Positions 25,190 to 33,867 of a DNA stretch of 64,000 nucleotides are shown one piece after another. Both the position numbers and the translations under genes were made by a program. Each line of letters opens with the position of its first letter. Within the stretch, counting starts at the first letter, position 1. The DNA is from CAXSBR01 sp964236495. Its GTDB lineage: Bacteria; Actinomycetota; Actinomycetes; Mycobacteriales; Jatrophihabitantaceae. A model generated the notes under the pieces. It searched no databases and was not told the origin of the DNA. It saw nothing but the letters and a program-made list of their open reading frames with translations. Location of the stretch: contig CAXSBR010000005.1 of assembly GCA_964236495.1 (NCBI GenBank), positions 62,001 through 126,000 of the forward strand. Reading direction: 5' to 3'.

Positions 25190-26239
25190 TCAGCCGGTTG
25201 TGGATATCCTCCGGCCGCTCCCGCCGCTGACTAGCGGCCGGTCGATCTCCACAACTGCCCGCCCCGGCCATTGACGGTGGCCGAGCTCGATGCCGGTGCG
25301 CCACCGCCGGTCCTCCGCGAGCCGCCGCGACCCGCGATCATGCGCCGTATTGATGCGCGCCGCTAAGGCGGCCACATTGTCCAGGTCATGCCATCCCCAC
25401 CGCACCACCACCAGCCCTGCCTGCTCTAACCGCTCCTGCCGAAGCTTCTCCGCCCGCACCACCTCCAGCGACACGTACTTGCCCATGCCGTCGGCCTCAC
25501 CGACAACGCCGACGTCGTCCCAGTAGAAGTCGACCCGGCCGAGGAAGCGTCCGTCGACGCGGAGGAGTGTTTCTTGACGCGTCGCCTCAGGTAGCCCGGC
25601 ACGCTCTAAGCGCAGCCGGCTTACCGACTCCAGTGGCGACTGAGCGCCATAACGGGCCAACGCGACCGCCCGCGCAGCTGCCGGCAGGCCGGGGCCGCCC
25701 GGCAAACGGGACAGGGCCGGGAGTAGGGCTGCAGGGTTGAGCAGGCCGCGCTCGAAGGCAGCGTCCGCAATGACCACAGCCTGCTCGACCCCGGCCTCTC
25801 GGGCGACGTCGATGACAGTGCGCGCGAGGCTCGTACGACGGATCCCTTCGTCGCCGAAGGCGTCAACGTTGCCCAGGCGGCCGCGATGAATGTGGCTACT
25901 CCCGCTGGGCCAGCTGCCGCAGGTGCCGGGTCGTGTGGTCAAGCACGGCCGGTTCGGCACGGTCAAAACGGACAGCCCCATCAACAACGCCGCGCTGCGG
26001 TGGCTGACGACGGCGCCGCGATGACTCAACGCGCTCGCTGCTGCTTCGACGCGCGCGCGGGCCGTGGCCGTGGCCGAGTGTGGCGCTGTTACGCGCGCGA
26101 ACAGTCCAGGACCGACTCGCTCGAGCTCACAGCACCGCAGCGCGTGTTTCAACCCAGCCGGGGTCCAGCCGCTCGCGAAGGCCTGGACCGATGTGAACAC
26201 TCCATGCTGTGTCAAGGCCGCCGTCGGGATTTCGCGCAT
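25190..26239 (-). CDS. AbiEi-like / DUF559-domain protein
   Basis: 349 residues. The N-terminus (TAALTQHGVFTSVQAFASGW, GLFARVT) resembles the AbiEi-type winged-helix domain. The C-terminal half is a DUF559, Vsr-like nuclease-fold domain with GRVDFYWDDVGVVGEADG and EKLRQERLEQAGLVVVRWGW. Such proteins are abundant in actinobacteria, often called type IV antitoxin-like. No AbiEii toxin adjoins, so a toxin-antitoxin role is not supported here. The last 20 or so residues are encoded by palindromic element C. The start is uncertain. Confidence 0.8.
   Translation of the reverse strand: MREIPTAALTQHGVFTSVQAFASGWTPAGLKHALRCCELERVGPGLFARVTAPHSATATARARVEAAASALSHRGAVVSHRSAALLMGLSVLTVPNRPCLTTRPGTCGSWPSGSSHIHRGRLGNVDAFGDEGIRRTSLARTVIDVAREAGVEQAVVIADAAFERGLLNPAALLPALSRLPGGPGLPAAARAVALARYGAQSPLESVSRLRLERAGLPEATRQETLLRVDGRFLGRVDFYWDDVGVVGEADGMGKYVSLEVVRAEKLRQERLEQAGLVVVRWGWHDLDNVAALAARINTAHDRGSRRLAEDRRWRTGIELGHRQWPGRAVVEIDRPLVSGGSGRRISTTG
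25197..25255. repeat. 59-bp palindromic element, copy C (overlaps gene end)
   Basis: Left arm GTTGTGGATATC, right arm variant GATCTCCACAAC, total 59 bp. The element lies inside the last 20 or so codons of the DUF559 gene on the minus strand, giving that protein a C-terminus of repeat origin. Confidence 0.85.
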
Positions 26240-26317
26240 GGCGCCATCCTCGGCGCTCGGCTGCCATTGACGGGAGCCTTGCGACCGGCTGTGGATGAAT
26301 CAGCCGCATCCGCACGA

Positions 26318-26376
26318 GTTGTGGATATCGACGAGCCGCGAAGTGGGTGCCACCGCGGCTCGTTGATATCCACAAC
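26318..26376. repeat. 59-bp palindromic element, copy D (near-perfect hairpin)
   Basis: Arms GTTGTGGATATC and GATATCCACAAC, total 59 bp. The first 23 and last 23 bases pair at 22 of 23 positions (the odd one a G-T wobble), leaving a 13-nt loop. This is the most perfect copy. Confidence 0.92.
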
Positions 26377-26489
26377 CCACGGTGAGTAGCCGGGACGGCG
26401 GTGACAGGCGCTGGTAGGGACGGCGTTGGCCAGCGCCGTCAGCATGACGCCCAATGCCGTGACCGCGGCGGCTGCGACTGCGGCGGCGG

Positions 26490-26587
26490 TGGCTGCTGCG
26501 GCTGCGGCAGCGGCAGCGGCAGCGGCAGCGGCAGCGGCAGTGGCAGCGGCAGCGGCTGCGGCAGCGGCAGCGGCAGCGGCTGCGGCA
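26490..26587. repeat. GGCAGC hexanucleotide microsatellite
   Basis: Around 14 units of GGCAGC with occasional GGCTGC and GGCAGT variants, continuing upstream in more degenerate GCGGCTG form. It ends immediately before element E. Confidence 0.9.
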
Positions 26588-26590
26588 GGA

Positions 26591-26649
26591 GTTGTGGATA
26601 TCGACGAGCCGCAAACAGGGTGCCACCGCGGCCGGTAGATATCCACAAC
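26591..26649. repeat. 59-bp palindromic element, copy E
   Basis: Perfect terminal arms, total 59 bp. It shares its left half and the loop GGGTGCCACCGCGG with copy D, but its right inner arm differs. Confidence 0.9.
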
Positions 26650-26757
26650 CTCCGGTGAGCACAGAGGCGGCCTCAGTGAGACTGGGGGCGCGCTCATGCT
26701 CGGGCCGAAGCGGCGCGGGCGAACAGCCGCCGACCCGACCGGTTAGGGTCGCTGACC

Positions 26758-28944
26758 GTGAGCAGCCCGCCGGACGGCACGAAACCCACCATCTGGCCGG
26801 GCACTCCGTTCCCGCTCGGAGCAACCGCTCGCGACGGCGGCACGAACTTTGCGGTGTGGTCCACCAGCGCCACCAAGATCAGCGTCTGTCTCTTCGACGA
26901 GCACGGCACCGAGACTGCGATCGCGCTGCCCGAGCACACGTTCGGCATCTGGCACGGCTACCTGCCCGGCGTCGGCCCCGGGCAGCGCTACGGCCTGCGC
27001 ACCGAGGGTCCGTTCCAGCCCGACACCGGCTACTTCCACGACCCGTCGATGCTCCTGCTCGACCCGTACACGCGCGCGGTCGAGGGCGAGTTCGTCGACT
27101 CGCCGACCGTTTACGCCGGTAACCACGACGACAGCGCCCCCCATGTTCCGCGTTCGGTCGTCGCCGGTGGCACCGACTTCGACTGGGCGCAGGATCACCC
27201 CCCGGCTACGGCGTGGGCCGACACTGTCGTCTACGAGCTCCATCCGCGCGGATTCACCAAACAGCTCGACGGAGTTCCGGCGCAGCTGCAGGGCACCTAC
27301 GCCGGGCTCGGCCATGCCGCCGCGGTGGAGTATCTACGCGGGTTGGGCGTCACCGCGATCGAGTTGATGCCGGTACATGCCGCGATTACCGAGGCCAGCA
27401 TCCAGCGACGTGGGATGGTCAACTACTGGGGCTACAACAGCGTGGGGTTCTTCGCCCCACACAGTCGGTACGCCGCCGCCGCTATCGGCAGTGAGACCGG
27501 CAGCGGGACCGGGTTCGGCAGCGGAAACGGCGTCATCGACGAGTTCAAGGCAATGGTGAAGGCGCTGCACGCCGGCGGCATCGAGGTGCTGCTCGACGTC
27601 GTCTACAACCATACCGGCGAGGGCCCGGTGAACGGTCCGACGCTGAGCCTGCGCGGGCTGGACAACCACGGCTACTACTGGCACGCCTCGGACCTCTCAG
27701 GCCAGTACGCCGACTTCACCGGCTGCGGCAACACCGTGGACAGCCGGACGCCGCAGGTGCTGGCGATGATCCTGGACAGCTTGCGGTACTGGGTTCAGGA
27801 GATGCACGTCGACGGCTTCCGTTTCGACCTTGCGCCGGCGCTGAGCCGCTCGCGCAACGGCTTCGACGTCCAGTCCGCCTTTCTCAGCGCGATCGCGCAG
27901 GATCCGGTTCTCAAGGCCGTCAAGTTGATCGCTGAACCGTGGGATGTCGGCGCCGGCGGCTACCAGGTGGGCGGATTTCCGCCGCTGTGGAGCGAATGGA
28001 ACGGCAAGTTCCGCGACACTGTGCGCGACTTCTGGGCCCACGGCGGCAGCGGTGTGCGCGATCTGGCGTATCGACTGTCCGGCTCGTCGGACCTCTATGC
28101 AGACGACAACCGCCAACCCTGGGCGTCGATCAACTTCGTCACCGCGCATGACGGATTCACGTTGCGCGACCTGGTTTCCTACGCCGCCAAGCACAACGAG
28201 GCCAACGGCGAGCACAACGCCGACGGCACCGACGACAACCGCTCCTACAACTGCGGCGCAGAGGGCGAGACCGACGACCCCGCGGTGCAGACGCTGCGCC
28301 TACGGCAGGCGCGCAACCTGCTCACGACGTTGCTGCTGTCCACCGGCGTGCCGATGCTGACTGCCGGCGACGAGCGATGGCGCACGCAGAAGGGGAACAA
28401 CAACGCCTACTGCCTGGACGACGAGACGTCCTGGATCGACTGGACGGACTCCGAGGCCGCCGAGGACCTGAGCGAACTCACCCGCCGACTGCTGGAGCTG
28501 CGACGACGCTCCCCCGTTCTGCGCCGGCGCGATTTTTTCGACGGCAGCATCATCGAGGGCACCGTGATCCAGGGGGATGGCCAGGTTGGTACAGACGGAT
28601 GTCGCGACGTCGGCTGGTTCGCCGCCGACGGAGCGGAGCTCAAGAACGCCGCCTGGTTCGACTCCGGGCTGCGCACGCTGGGCATGTATCTCGACGGGCG
28701 CGGCCTGCGCCATCGCGGCGAGCACGGCGAGGTGATCACCGACGACTCCTACCTGCTTCTGCTGCACGCCGGCGACGCACCGATCGACATGGTTCTGCCT
28801 TCGGCCCCGTGGGCGAAGGCTTACGAGGCAGTCATCGACACGACGCGATCGGGAGGTGTTCCGAACGGATCGCTAGCCCCGACGCCGGGCAAGGCCGTCT
28901 CGCTGCCCGCGCGGTCCGCGCTGCTGCTGCGCGTGCAGCACTGA
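26758..28944 (+). CDS. glgX: Glycogen debranching enzyme
   Basis: 728 residues from GTG 26758. A GH13 isoamylase-type enzyme that cleaves alpha-1,6 branches, mainly of phosphorylase-limited glycogen. The N-terminal CBM48 region (GTPFPLGATARDGGTNFAVW) precedes the TIM barrel. The nucleophile is Asp357 in HVDGFRFDLAPAL and the acid/base Glu393 in LIAEPWDVG, with AHDGFTLRDLVSY near the third acid. A Gly/Ser/Thr insert (about residues 245-260) is low complexity. It works with GlgP, which is encoded about 5 kb downstream. Confidence 0.96.
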   Translation: MSSPPDGTKPTIWPGTPFPLGATARDGGTNFAVWSTSATKISVCLFDEHGTETAIALPEHTFGIWHGYLPGVGPGQRYGLRTEGPFQPDTGYFHDPSMLLLDPYTRAVEGEFVDSPTVYAGNHDDSAPHVPRSVVAGGTDFDWAQDHPPATAWADTVVYELHPRGFTKQLDGVPAQLQGTYAGLGHAAAVEYLRGLGVTAIELMPVHAAITEASIQRRGMVNYWGYNSVGFFAPHSRYAAAAIGSETGSGTGFGSGNGVIDEFKAMVKALHAGGIEVLLDVVYNHTGEGPVNGPTLSLRGLDNHGYYWHASDLSGQYADFTGCGNTVDSRTPQVLAMILDSLRYWVQEMHVDGFRFDLAPALSRSRNGFDVQSAFLSAIAQDPVLKAVKLIAEPWDVGAGGYQVGGFPPLWSEWNGKFRDTVRDFWAHGGSGVRDLAYRLSGSSDLYADDNRQPWASINFVTAHDGFTLRDLVSYAAKHNEANGEHNADGTDDNRSYNCGAEGETDDPAVQTLRLRQARNLLTTLLLSTGVPMLTAGDERWRTQKGNNNAYCLDDETSWIDWTDSEAAEDLSELTRRLLELRRRSPVLRRRDFFDGSIIEGTVIQGDGQVGTDGCRDVGWFAADGAELKNAAWFDSGLRTLGMYLDGRGLRHRGEHGEVITDDSYLLLLHAGDAPIDMVLPSAPWAKAYEAVIDTTRSGGVPNGSLAPTPGKAVSLPARSALLLRVQH

Positions 28945-29133
28945 GTCCGACCCGACCGTGCACGCCGGCTTCCGTTGACGAATTTCCTATCCGACAAACG
29001 CCGATTTGGTTTTCTACACCGTCTCGGACGACGTTCTGCTCGTTGTTGTGGTAGCCCTCGGGCACCGCCGCGAGGTCTAGGACCGTTGAAGCTGATCAGC
29101 GCCATTGGGGCTGAGTGCTGTCATACTCTCCTG

Positions 29134-29328
29134 ATGCAGAACTGGCCCCGGTCGCTCCTGCGTCTTGTCGCTATCTTCGGCGCCGCCGCCATCGCGCAGT
29201 CGATTACGCACACGTGGTGGCAGTTCGTCATTATCACGGCCATCGTCGTACCGCTGCAGGTGTTGGAACGCCGATTTCTACCGATTCGCGCAGTCGAAAC
29301 CGAATCCGTCGTCGACGGAGCGCACTGA
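29134..29328 (+). CDS. Putative small membrane protein
   Basis: 64 residues from ATG 29134. Two hydrophobic stretches (SLLRLVAIFGAAAIAQSI and FVIITAIVVPLQVL) suggest two membrane helices with an acidic tail. No family recognised. The same frame extends upstream without homology. It stands alone between glgX and a toxin-antitoxin pair. Confidence 0.4.
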   Translation: MQNWPRSLLRLVAIFGAAAIAQSITHTWWQFVIITAIVVPLQVLERRFLPIRAVETESVVDGAH

Positions 29329-29424
29329 GGCATTGACGCCCTCCAAATCACCTCACCGGGTCATGCTGCGCCTGGTATTCCTGCCACCTGCCAACCTTGA
29401 CCAGGCGCCCGTCTGACTGCTATT

Positions 29425-29440
29425 GATCCGCTTTCGGATC
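29425..29440. terminator. Short hairpin, possible terminator
   Basis: GATCCG-N4-CGGATC, downstream of the small membrane ORF and upstream of the antitoxin gene. The stem is short, so the assignment is weak. Confidence 0.35.
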
Positions 29441-29613
29441 GCTTCGTCAGTTGGGATCCGGTCGGCGAAACGTTGCCGGGCTGCTTGGCGAGGGGCCGAG
29501 GGCGGTAGCACGTTCCAAAAACGCTCATGATGACGGCGCCGCCGGCACAGCTTGCTGTAGTCGGTGCTTGATCGGCCGAAATCCGACGTGCGTGCACGGC
29601 CAAAGTAGCGCCT

Positions 29614-29913
29614 ATGCTCATTCGGGTGACGCTACATTCGGAAGACCTCAAGGCTGAGGTTGGCGTTCGTGAGTTGCACGACCAGTTGAGCCGATACCTC
29701 CGCCACGTCGGCGCCGGCGGCACTGTCGTGGTCACCATGCACGGCCGGCGCATCGCGCGACTGTCGATGGTGGATGAGACTGACCCGCTTGCTGATCTGC
29801 GTGCCCGGGGCTTGGTCCGCGATTCACAGCGGTCTCGGCGCCGTGCAAGCGGCCGCGAGCTGCTCGCAGCGGCTGGCTCCGTTTCCGATCTCGTGAGCGA
29901 GCAGCGGCGCTGA
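29614..29913 (+). CDS. Phd/YefM-type antitoxin
   Basis: 99 residues. VGVRELHDQLSRYLRHV followed by GGTVVVTMHGRRIARLSMV is the Phd/YefM dimerisation and DNA-binding fold. The C-terminal SGRELLAAAGSVSDLVSEQRR would neutralise the toxin. Its stop codon TGA overlaps the presumed CTG start of the PIN toxin. The complex probably represses its own promoter, as is usual for this family. Confidence 0.88.
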   Translation: MLIRVTLHSEDLKAEVGVRELHDQLSRYLRHVGAGGTVVVTMHGRRIARLSMVDETDPLADLRARGLVRDSQRSRRRASGRELLAAAGSVSDLVSEQRR

Positions 29914-30341
29914 TTGTTTACTTCGACACCTCAGCGCTGGTCAAGCTGTTGTTCGAAGAGCCGGGATCTGAGCTTGCCGCTGAGCTGTGGGATCGCGCCG
30001 AATCGGTTGTTTCGAGCCAACTCGTCTACCCGGAGGCACGAGCGGCCGCCGCCGCCGCCAATCGCGCGGGCAGGATCACCTCGGCAAACCTGCGCCGTGC
30101 CGTCGAGAGGATCGACGAGCTCTATGCCGAGCTCAATGTCATCGGTCTCGACGCGGACCTCACCCACTCCGCAGGCGAACTTGCCGAACGGCATGGCCTG
30201 CGCGGCTACGACGCAGTACATCTCGCTACAACGTTGAGCATCGAGTGGGATTCGACGCTGCTGGCCACATGGGATCGGGACCTGGCGCGGGCTGCCCTCA
30301 CCGCGGGGTGCAGCGTCTCCCCGCCGCCGACTCTGCGCTGA
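29910..30341 (+). CDS. vapC: PIN-domain toxin (VapC family), apparent CTG start
   Basis: 143 residues if started at CTG 29910. VapC toxins are Mg-dependent RNases. The N-terminus expected for the family (IVYFDTSALVKLLFEEPG) is encoded from 29913, so the first TTG at 29949 would delete the first catalytic Asp. Other acidic residues are Glu in SQLVYPEARAA and Asp in GYDAVHLATTL and LLATWDRDLARAA. In this frame neither ATG nor GTG precedes; CTG (overlapping the antitoxin TGA as CTGA) fits translational coupling. Confidence 0.85.
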   Translation: MIVYFDTSALVKLLFEEPGSELAAELWDRAESVVSSQLVYPEARAAAAAANRAGRITSANLRRAVERIDELYAELNVIGLDADLTHSAGELAERHGLRGYDAVHLATTLSIEWDSTLLATWDRDLARAALTAGCSVSPPPTLR

Positions 30342-30425
30342 CTTTCGCCATCATGAAGTCGCACGTAGGTCGGCGCGCTGCGCTGCGGCTCGGCGGACGA
30401 CCTCGGGGAGGCAGGGCAATGCCCG

Positions 30426-31265
30426 TCAGGTGGACGGCGGTATCTCGCCGGCGCGCCGCCCGCGCAGGAGCGTCAACGCCAACGCAATGGCACCTAGGAC
30501 AAGTCCGGCCGCGCCCAGCACGATCCCGGTCGTTGCCGCGCCCTTGCTGGCGCCGGTGGCCGCAGCGGGCGCCGAGCCGGCCGAGGCCGCAGGTGACGAC
30601 GCCGACGTCCCTGAAGCCGACGCAGAGCTGCCGGCAGCCGGCGCGAGGGTCAGCGTCGGAGCCGGATGCTCGGGCTCGTCGGTGCTGCCGGCAGCAGGCA
30701 CCTCGATCCAGGCCACCTGCTTGCGGTCGCTGTAGACCTGGATGGCCTTGAACGTCAGCGTCGACGCGTCAGGCAGCGAGCCGGCGATGATCCGGAACTC
30801 CCCGTAGAAGCCCGGCTTGATCGCGGCGGCGGCATCGGCCTTCCAGTCGATCTCCGACACCACCTCGGTGATCTCGCCGTCATCGGTCTTGATCGGTGTA
30901 GGCAGCTTCAGATTGGTGATCTTGGCGGTCCAGCCCGGTATCGGTGCCACCAGCACCCCGGCCAGCGGAGTGTCGGTGGGCAGTTGGACGCGAAACTCGA
31001 CCGTGCTGGCCGTCGCGCTCTCGGTGGGCACCCGAAAGATGATCGCGGCATCGGTGGCGCCCACCGTCACGCCCGGCGCGCTCACCGTGACGTGCGCCGA
31101 CGCCGCGCCCGCCGTCCACAGCGCAGCCAGTGCCATACCGATAACCAGAACTGCCGTCGTGGCCACCCTGCGCGCGTGAGTACCGCTCTGCGCGCGGGCA
31201 CTCGGCACGCTCGGTGCCGATCTTCGTGGACTCGCGCTCGCCGCGATGCTGCGCGTCGTCGTCAT
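30426..31265 (-). CDS. ycnI: YcnI-family (DUF1775) copper-associated membrane protein
   Basis: 279 residues. A long basic N-region and hydrophobic segment (TTAVLVIGMALAALWTAGAASA) are cleaved before HVTVSAPGVTVG, exposing an N-terminal His as in YcnI copper-binding proteins. The DUF1775 domain runs to about residue 200 (VEFRVQLPTDTPLAGV, GFYGEFRIIAG). A Ser/Ala linker and one C-terminal helix (IVLGAAGLVLGAIALALTLL) anchor it. No CopC/CopD/PCuAC partner is adjacent, unlike most ycnI loci. It is convergent with the vapC gene. Confidence 0.87.
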   Translation of the reverse strand: MTTTRSIAASASPRRSAPSVPSARAQSGTHARRVATTAVLVIGMALAALWTAGAASAHVTVSAPGVTVGATDAAIIFRVPTESATASTVEFRVQLPTDTPLAGVLVAPIPGWTAKITNLKLPTPIKTDDGEITEVVSEIDWKADAAAAIKPGFYGEFRIIAGSLPDASTLTFKAIQVYSDRKQVAWIEVPAAGSTDEPEHPAPTLTLAPAAGSSASASGTSASSPAASAGSAPAAATGASKGAATTGIVLGAAGLVLGAIALALTLLRGRRAGEIPPST

Positions 31266-31290
31266 AGTCTTCCATCCACCTGGAAAGCCG

Positions 31291-33867
31291 TCACGCCGTC
31301 GCTGACACGCCCAGCTCGGCCGGCGAGGCGAGCAGAACGTTGTTGGGCAGCACCCGCACCGTATAGCCGAAGGCGCCGGCCCGCTCGAGTGGAACGTCTC
31401 CCTCGAAACGCGCGCCCTCGCCGAATTTGGACGCCAGCGACAGCGACACCGTCTCGATGTCGCTGAGGTTGTCCTCGGAGTTGACGGTGCCGAACGCCGC
31501 TTCGACCAGGACGTCGTCCGCGCTCAGCCCACCGAGCTCGACCTCCGCGCGCAGGCGCAACGTGCCGCCCAGCTCCGGATCGCCGTCGACGAGTGAGTCG
31601 ACGTGCTGCACCTGCACCTGCGGCCAGGCCTGCAGCACCTCGTCGCGCCAGGCCGACAGCTGCCTGGCGCCGGCGAAGTCGTCTGCGGCAACCCGGGCTG
31701 CCGCGGCCGCCGCCGGTGCGTAGAGCTTGGTGGCGTAGTCCATCACCATCCGGGTGGCGAGCACCTTCGGGCCCAGGGTGGCGAGCGTGTGCCGGACCAT
31801 CGCCAGCCAGCGCGGCGGAATGCCGGCGTCGTCGCGGGTGTAGAAACGCGTGGCCACCTGCGTCTCGATGAGGTTGTACAGGCCGCTGGCCTCCAGGTCG
31901 TCGCGCCGCTCGGGATTGTTGAGCCCGTCGGCGGTGGGAATGGCCCAGCCGTTCTCGCCGTCGAACCACTCGTCCCACCAGCCGTCGCGGATGGACAGGT
32001 TCAGCCCGCCGTTGAGTGCCGATTTCATACCCGACGTGCCGCACGCCTCCAGCGGGCGCAGCGGATTGTTCAGCCAGACGTCAGAACCCCAGTAGAGGTA
32101 GCGCGCCATGCCGATGTCGTAGTTGGGCAGGAACGCGATGCGATGGCGGACCTCGGGGTCGTCGGCGAAGCGCACGATCTGCGCGATCAGTTCCTTGCCG
32201 CCGTCGTCGGCGGGGTGGCTCTTGCCCGCGATGACGATCTGGATCGGACGAACCGGGTCCAGCAGCAGCGCCTTGAGCTTGGCCGGGTTGCGCAGCATCA
32301 ACGTCAGCCGCTTGTAGGACGGCACCCGCCGGGCGAAGCCGATGGTCAGGACGTCCGCGTCGAAGGCGCTGGCGACCCAGCCCAGCTCGGCGTCGGCCAT
32401 TCCCCGCTGTCGGCAGGACTCGTACAGCCGGCGGCGGATCTCGTGCACGAGCTTCTCGCGCAGCTCACGACGCAGCGACCACAGGTCGCCGTCGGTGATG
32501 TCGGCCAGTGCGCTCCAGGCGCTGCCGTCGTCCAGGGCGTCGGCGCCAGGCACCCGCTCGACGAGGTCGAACAGTTCCCGCGACATCCAGGTCGGTGCGT
32601 GCACGCCGTTGGTGATCGAGCCGATCGGCACCTCGGTGGAGTCGAAGTTGGGCCACAGGTCGGCGAACATGCCGCGGGAGACCTCGCCGTGCAGGCGCGA
32701 GACGCCGTTGGCGCGCTGGCCCAGCCTCAGGCCCATGTGCGCCATGTTGAAGATGGCCGAGTCCGCTTCGTCTCCCAGCGCGAGCACCTTGGCCGCGGGT
32801 ACGCCCGGAAAGACCGTCAGGTGCTCGGACACCAGCGACTTCGCGAACCGATCGATGCCCGCCGGCACCGGCGTATGCGTGGTGAAGACGGTGCCCGCGC
32901 GCACCGCCTGGAGAGCCTCGTCGAAGGACAACCCGTGCTCGGTGATGGTCTCCCGGATCCGCTCGATGCCCAGGAAGCCGGCGTGGCCCTCGTTGGTGTG
33001 GAACACCTGCGGCGCGGGCGTGCCGGTGATCGCGCAGAACCGGCGGATCGCGCGCACCCCGCCCACACCCAGCAGCAGCTCCTGCAGCAAGCGGTGCTCG
33101 GGGCCGCCACCGTAGAGCCGGTCGGTGATCTGGCGTGTGGCGGCGTCGTTCTCCTCGACGTCGCTGTCGAGCATCAGCAGCGGCACCCGGCCGACCTGGG
33201 CGACCCAGATCTGCGCGGTGAGCCTGCGGTTGTCGGGCAGGTCGAGACTGATCTTGACCGGCTGCCCGTCGGCCTCCAGCAGCGCCTTGATGGGTAGGCC
33301 TTGCGGATCCAGGGGTGGGTAACGCTCGAGCTGCCAGCCGTCGGCCGACAGCGACTGGCTGAAATATCCGGCGCGGTAGAGCAGGCCGACGCCGATGATG
33401 GGTGCGCCGAGGTCGCTGGCGGCCTTGAGGTGGTCACCGGCGAGGATCCCCAGGCCGCCGGAGTACTGCGGCAGAACCTCGGTGATTCCGAACTCGGGTG
33501 AAAAGTAGGCGATGGAGTCGGGCAGCACGCCGTGGGTGGCGTCGGCGGAGCCGTTCTGGGTCTCGGCCTGGCGGCGCTGATAGCCGCGCGGGGCGGTGAG
33601 GTAGTCCTGCAGGTCGTCGGCGACGTCGGTCAGGCGGCGCAGGAACTTGCGGTCCGTTGCCAGCTTGTCCAGCCGTTGCGCCGACACTTCGCCCAGCATG
33701 CGGCCGGGATCGCCGTTGCAAAGACGCCACAATTCCGGATCGACGGACTCCAGCAGCTCTTGGGATTCGGTGTGCCAGGACCAGCGCAGATTGTTGACGA
33801 TGACGGCCAGCGGCTCGAGAGCGGCTGGGAAACGGGCTCGGACGGTGAGCCGACGAAGTGCTTTCAC
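31291..33867 (-). CDS. glgP: Alpha-glucan (maltodextrin/glycogen) phosphorylase
   Basis: 858 residues from GTG 33867, where actinobacterial GlgP begins (VKALRRLTVRARFPAALEPL). It phosphorolyses alpha-1,4-glucan to glucose 1-phosphate using PLP. Recognisable parts are NYDIGMARYLYWGSDVWLNN, the PLP-lysine region EACGTSGMKSALNGGLNLSI, HTNEGHAGFLGIERI and YSGGLGILAGDHLKAASDLG. The first residues are preceded by GGAG abutting the GTG; GTG 33909 would add 14 residues. It is divergent from the glgE operon, so synthesis and breakdown share an intergenic region. Confidence 0.95.
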   Translation of the reverse strand: MKALRRLTVRARFPAALEPLAVIVNNLRWSWHTESQELLESVDPELWRLCNGDPGRMLGEVSAQRLDKLATDRKFLRRLTDVADDLQDYLTAPRGYQRRQAETQNGSADATHGVLPDSIAYFSPEFGITEVLPQYSGGLGILAGDHLKAASDLGAPIIGVGLLYRAGYFSQSLSADGWQLERYPPLDPQGLPIKALLEADGQPVKISLDLPDNRRLTAQIWVAQVGRVPLLMLDSDVEENDAATRQITDRLYGGGPEHRLLQELLLGVGGVRAIRRFCAITGTPAPQVFHTNEGHAGFLGIERIRETITEHGLSFDEALQAVRAGTVFTTHTPVPAGIDRFAKSLVSEHLTVFPGVPAAKVLALGDEADSAIFNMAHMGLRLGQRANGVSRLHGEVSRGMFADLWPNFDSTEVPIGSITNGVHAPTWMSRELFDLVERVPGADALDDGSAWSALADITDGDLWSLRRELREKLVHEIRRRLYESCRQRGMADAELGWVASAFDADVLTIGFARRVPSYKRLTLMLRNPAKLKALLLDPVRPIQIVIAGKSHPADDGGKELIAQIVRFADDPEVRHRIAFLPNYDIGMARYLYWGSDVWLNNPLRPLEACGTSGMKSALNGGLNLSIRDGWWDEWFDGENGWAIPTADGLNNPERRDDLEASGLYNLIETQVATRFYTRDDAGIPPRWLAMVRHTLATLGPKVLATRMVMDYATKLYAPAAAAAARVAADDFAGARQLSAWRDEVLQAWPQVQVQHVDSLVDGDPELGGTLRLRAEVELGGLSADDVLVEAAFGTVNSEDNLSDIETVSLSLASKFGEGARFEGDVPLERAGAFGYTVRVLPNNVLLASPAELGVSATA

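Larger units (their letters stand above)
26240..26757. other. Divergent intergenic region with two palindromes and a microsatellite
   Basis: Between the DUF559 gene and glgX lie elements D and E flanking a GGCAGC hexanucleotide array. Poly-alanine frames on both strands are by-products of the array. The glgX promoter presumably lies near 26650-26750; no clear -10/-35 was recognised. Confidence 0.7.

Noticed and set aside
25190..26239. Type IV toxin-antitoxin system
   Set aside because: Only the AbiEi-like/DUF559 protein is present; no AbiEii toxin gene adjoins it.
24898..26649. DnaA boxes / replication origin
   Set aside because: GATATCCACAAC resembles a DnaA box with one mismatch, but the sites occur only as fixed-length inverted pairs, recur at 50 kb, and no dnaA, dnaN or similar genes are near.
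24898..26649. Integron attC sites
   Set aside because: attC sites begin with RYYYAAC and end with GTTRRRY; these elements have the opposite polarity, and there is no integrase or cassette array.
26212..26697. Poly-alanine proteins on both strands
   Set aside because: They are translations of the GGCAGC microsatellite and palindromes, without starts, domains or codon bias.
26592..27122. Arg-rich plus-strand ORF over the glgX start
   Set aside because: Out-of-frame shadow of glgX and element E.
28975..29133. Longer form of the small membrane protein
   Set aside because: The upstream 53 residues are Arg/Cys-rich and not membrane-like; ATG 29134 is more plausible.
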